A stretch of 7,122 nt of DNA from Actinomycetes bacterium (GTDB taxonomy: Bacteria > Actinomycetota > Acidimicrobiia > Acidimicrobiales > JAJYPT01), in the NCBI GenBank assembly GCA_021795135.1, contig JAJYPT010000089.1, positions 1 through 7,122 of the forward strand, given 5' to 3'. Within the stretch, counting starts at the first letter, position 1. Each line of letters starts with the position of its first letter. A program made the position numbers and the translations under genes. Below are positions 6,506 through 7,122 of the stretch, piece after piece. Below the pieces are notes generated by a model. The model did not search any database. It saw only the letters and a program-made list of their open reading frames with translations, and was not told the origin of the DNA.

Positions 6506-7054
6506 ATGAGATACAAAGAGGATATGAAAGATAAACTCAAGGTAATAGGAATAGTCGCAGCTATTTTATTAGTCTTTGGCGTGCTTTTTGCTTTAACTAC
6601 TCCATCATCGAAGTCTAAAATTAAATCTAAAAATACTGTAGCTAAACAATCGACTCCGTCTACAATACTGTCTCCAGCCCCAACAACTGCCTTACCTGCT
6701 CCTAAAGGTCCTCTTAGGGCATGCGAAGCTTTAGTGGGTAATATTGTAGATTTAAATTATAAACACCCAACTCTAAATCCTGCTGTTATCAACTCTTTAG
6801 CTGTGCCTAACTTAGCTAAAGCTATCTTAGCTGCTCCTCACATGACCCCTGGTGAAATTGCCCAACAAGAGGTTCTGAATCCCAGAATCACTGGGAATGA
6901 TATGGGAACTCCGTCTCATCCTGAGGGAGTAACAAATCCTCTCAAAGGACAATCAGATATCACTGTTGGGAGTCCTGTGAATCTTTCAATGTTTTGTTAC
7001 ACTCAAAGGACTTCATCAGGCAACTACATAGTAACTAAGTTGGTCAAAGATTGA
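6506..7054 (+). CDS. Unrecognised membrane-anchored extracytoplasmic protein
   Basis: The 182-residue protein starts with ATG at 6506, directly after the previous stop codon and 11 bases after AAAGGAG at 6488-6494. A second in-frame ATG at 6524 has a ribosome-binding match only 2 bases away, too close, so the first is preferred. A basic N-terminus and one hydrophobic helix at about 12-31 form an uncleaved signal anchor, with no lipobox cysteine. A Lys/Ser linker (33-49) and a Pro/Thr/Ala spacer (50-67) follow, as in proteins that cross a cell wall. The outer domain of about 115 residues contains two cysteines, at 73 (RACEAL) and 164 (MFCYTQR), which could form a disulfide. No known domain is recognised. 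The layout resembles small bitopic T4SS scaffold proteins in general (VirB8- or VirB10-like position), but there is no sequence support for either. The stop overlaps the next gene's start. Confidence 0.75.
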   Translation: MRYKEDMKDKLKVIGIVAAILLVFGVLFALTTPSSKSKIKSKNTVAKQSTPSTILSPAPTTALPAPKGPLRACEALVGNIVDLNYKHPTLNPAVINSLAVPNLAKAILAAPHMTPGEIAQQEVLNPRITGNDMGTPSHPEGVTNPLKGQSDITVGSPVNLSMFCYTQRTSSGNYIVTKLVKD

Positions 7055-7122
7055 AAAAGATCATCGCAGTAGTTGGGACAATGATAATCCTTGGTGCCAT
7101 GTTGCCTCTGTTGTTGATTTTC
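7051..7122 (+). CDS. Start of a secreted or membrane protein (cut by window edge)
   Basis: A TTG at 7051 overlaps the preceding TGA (TTGA), opening a frame that stays open to the right edge. The first 24 residues, beginning MKKIIAVVGTMI, form a textbook signal or anchor segment: two lysines and then an unbroken hydrophobic stretch. An in-frame ATG at 7081 is a weaker alternative because it would remove the basic start. In actinobacterial T4SS operons the next gene is often a VirB1-like cell-wall hydrolase (lytic transglycosylase with an NlpC/P60 domain) with such an N-terminus; this identity is inference from position only. Confidence 0.6.
   Translation, partial: MKKIIAVVGTMIILGAMLPLLLIF

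Overview
The window looks like part of a conjugative type IV secretion (T4SS) operon from an AT-rich (roughly 38-40% GC by eye) actinobacterium. The main taxonomic clue is the first gene of the plus-strand operon, which has the layout of the SCO6880 family of conjugation proteins, known mainly from Actinomycetota. It is followed by a VirB4-like ATPase, a small two-helix membrane protein and a TrbL/VirB6-like channel protein, an order typical of actinobacterial integrative and plasmid-borne conjugative elements. TGA, TAA and TAG all behave as ordinary stops. The species cannot be named from this sequence.

Layout: (1) Bases 1-564, minus strand: the N-terminal 188 codons of an MMPL-type membrane transporter that runs off the left edge. 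(2) 565-1060: a divergent intergenic region with a perfect tandem 12-bp repeat, each copy holding an inverted repeat (GTAA-ATA-TTAC), a TATAAT-like box and a small palindrome. (3) 1061-3750: the SCO6880-like protein and the VirB4-like ATPase, joined by an ATGA overlap; together they look like the N-terminal and motor halves of one VirB4. (4) 3754-4161: a small membrane-protein gene with a good ribosome-binding site whose frame breaks; an open -1 frame continues to 4049, so this is either a frameshifted gene, a sequence error or a programmed frameshift. (5) 4162-7054: a pilin-like small membrane protein, the TrbL/VirB6-like protein, an unrecognised soluble protein and an unrecognised membrane-anchored, probably exported protein. 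(6) 7051-7122: the start of another gene, whose first 24 residues form a membrane or signal segment.

The plus-strand genes are co-directional with gaps of at most a few bases or 4-base overlaps, apart from the disrupted stretch at 3901-4161, so they probably form one transcript and are translationally coupled. Inferred division of labour: the split VirB4 pair powers the machine, the TrbL-like and small two-helix proteins form the inner-membrane channel, and the two unrecognised proteins are lineage-specific cytoplasmic and extracytoplasmic accessories. No relaxase, coupling protein, integrase, origin of transfer or attachment site is visible, so mobility itself is not demonstrated here. No tRNA, rRNA, CRISPR array or insertion sequence was seen.
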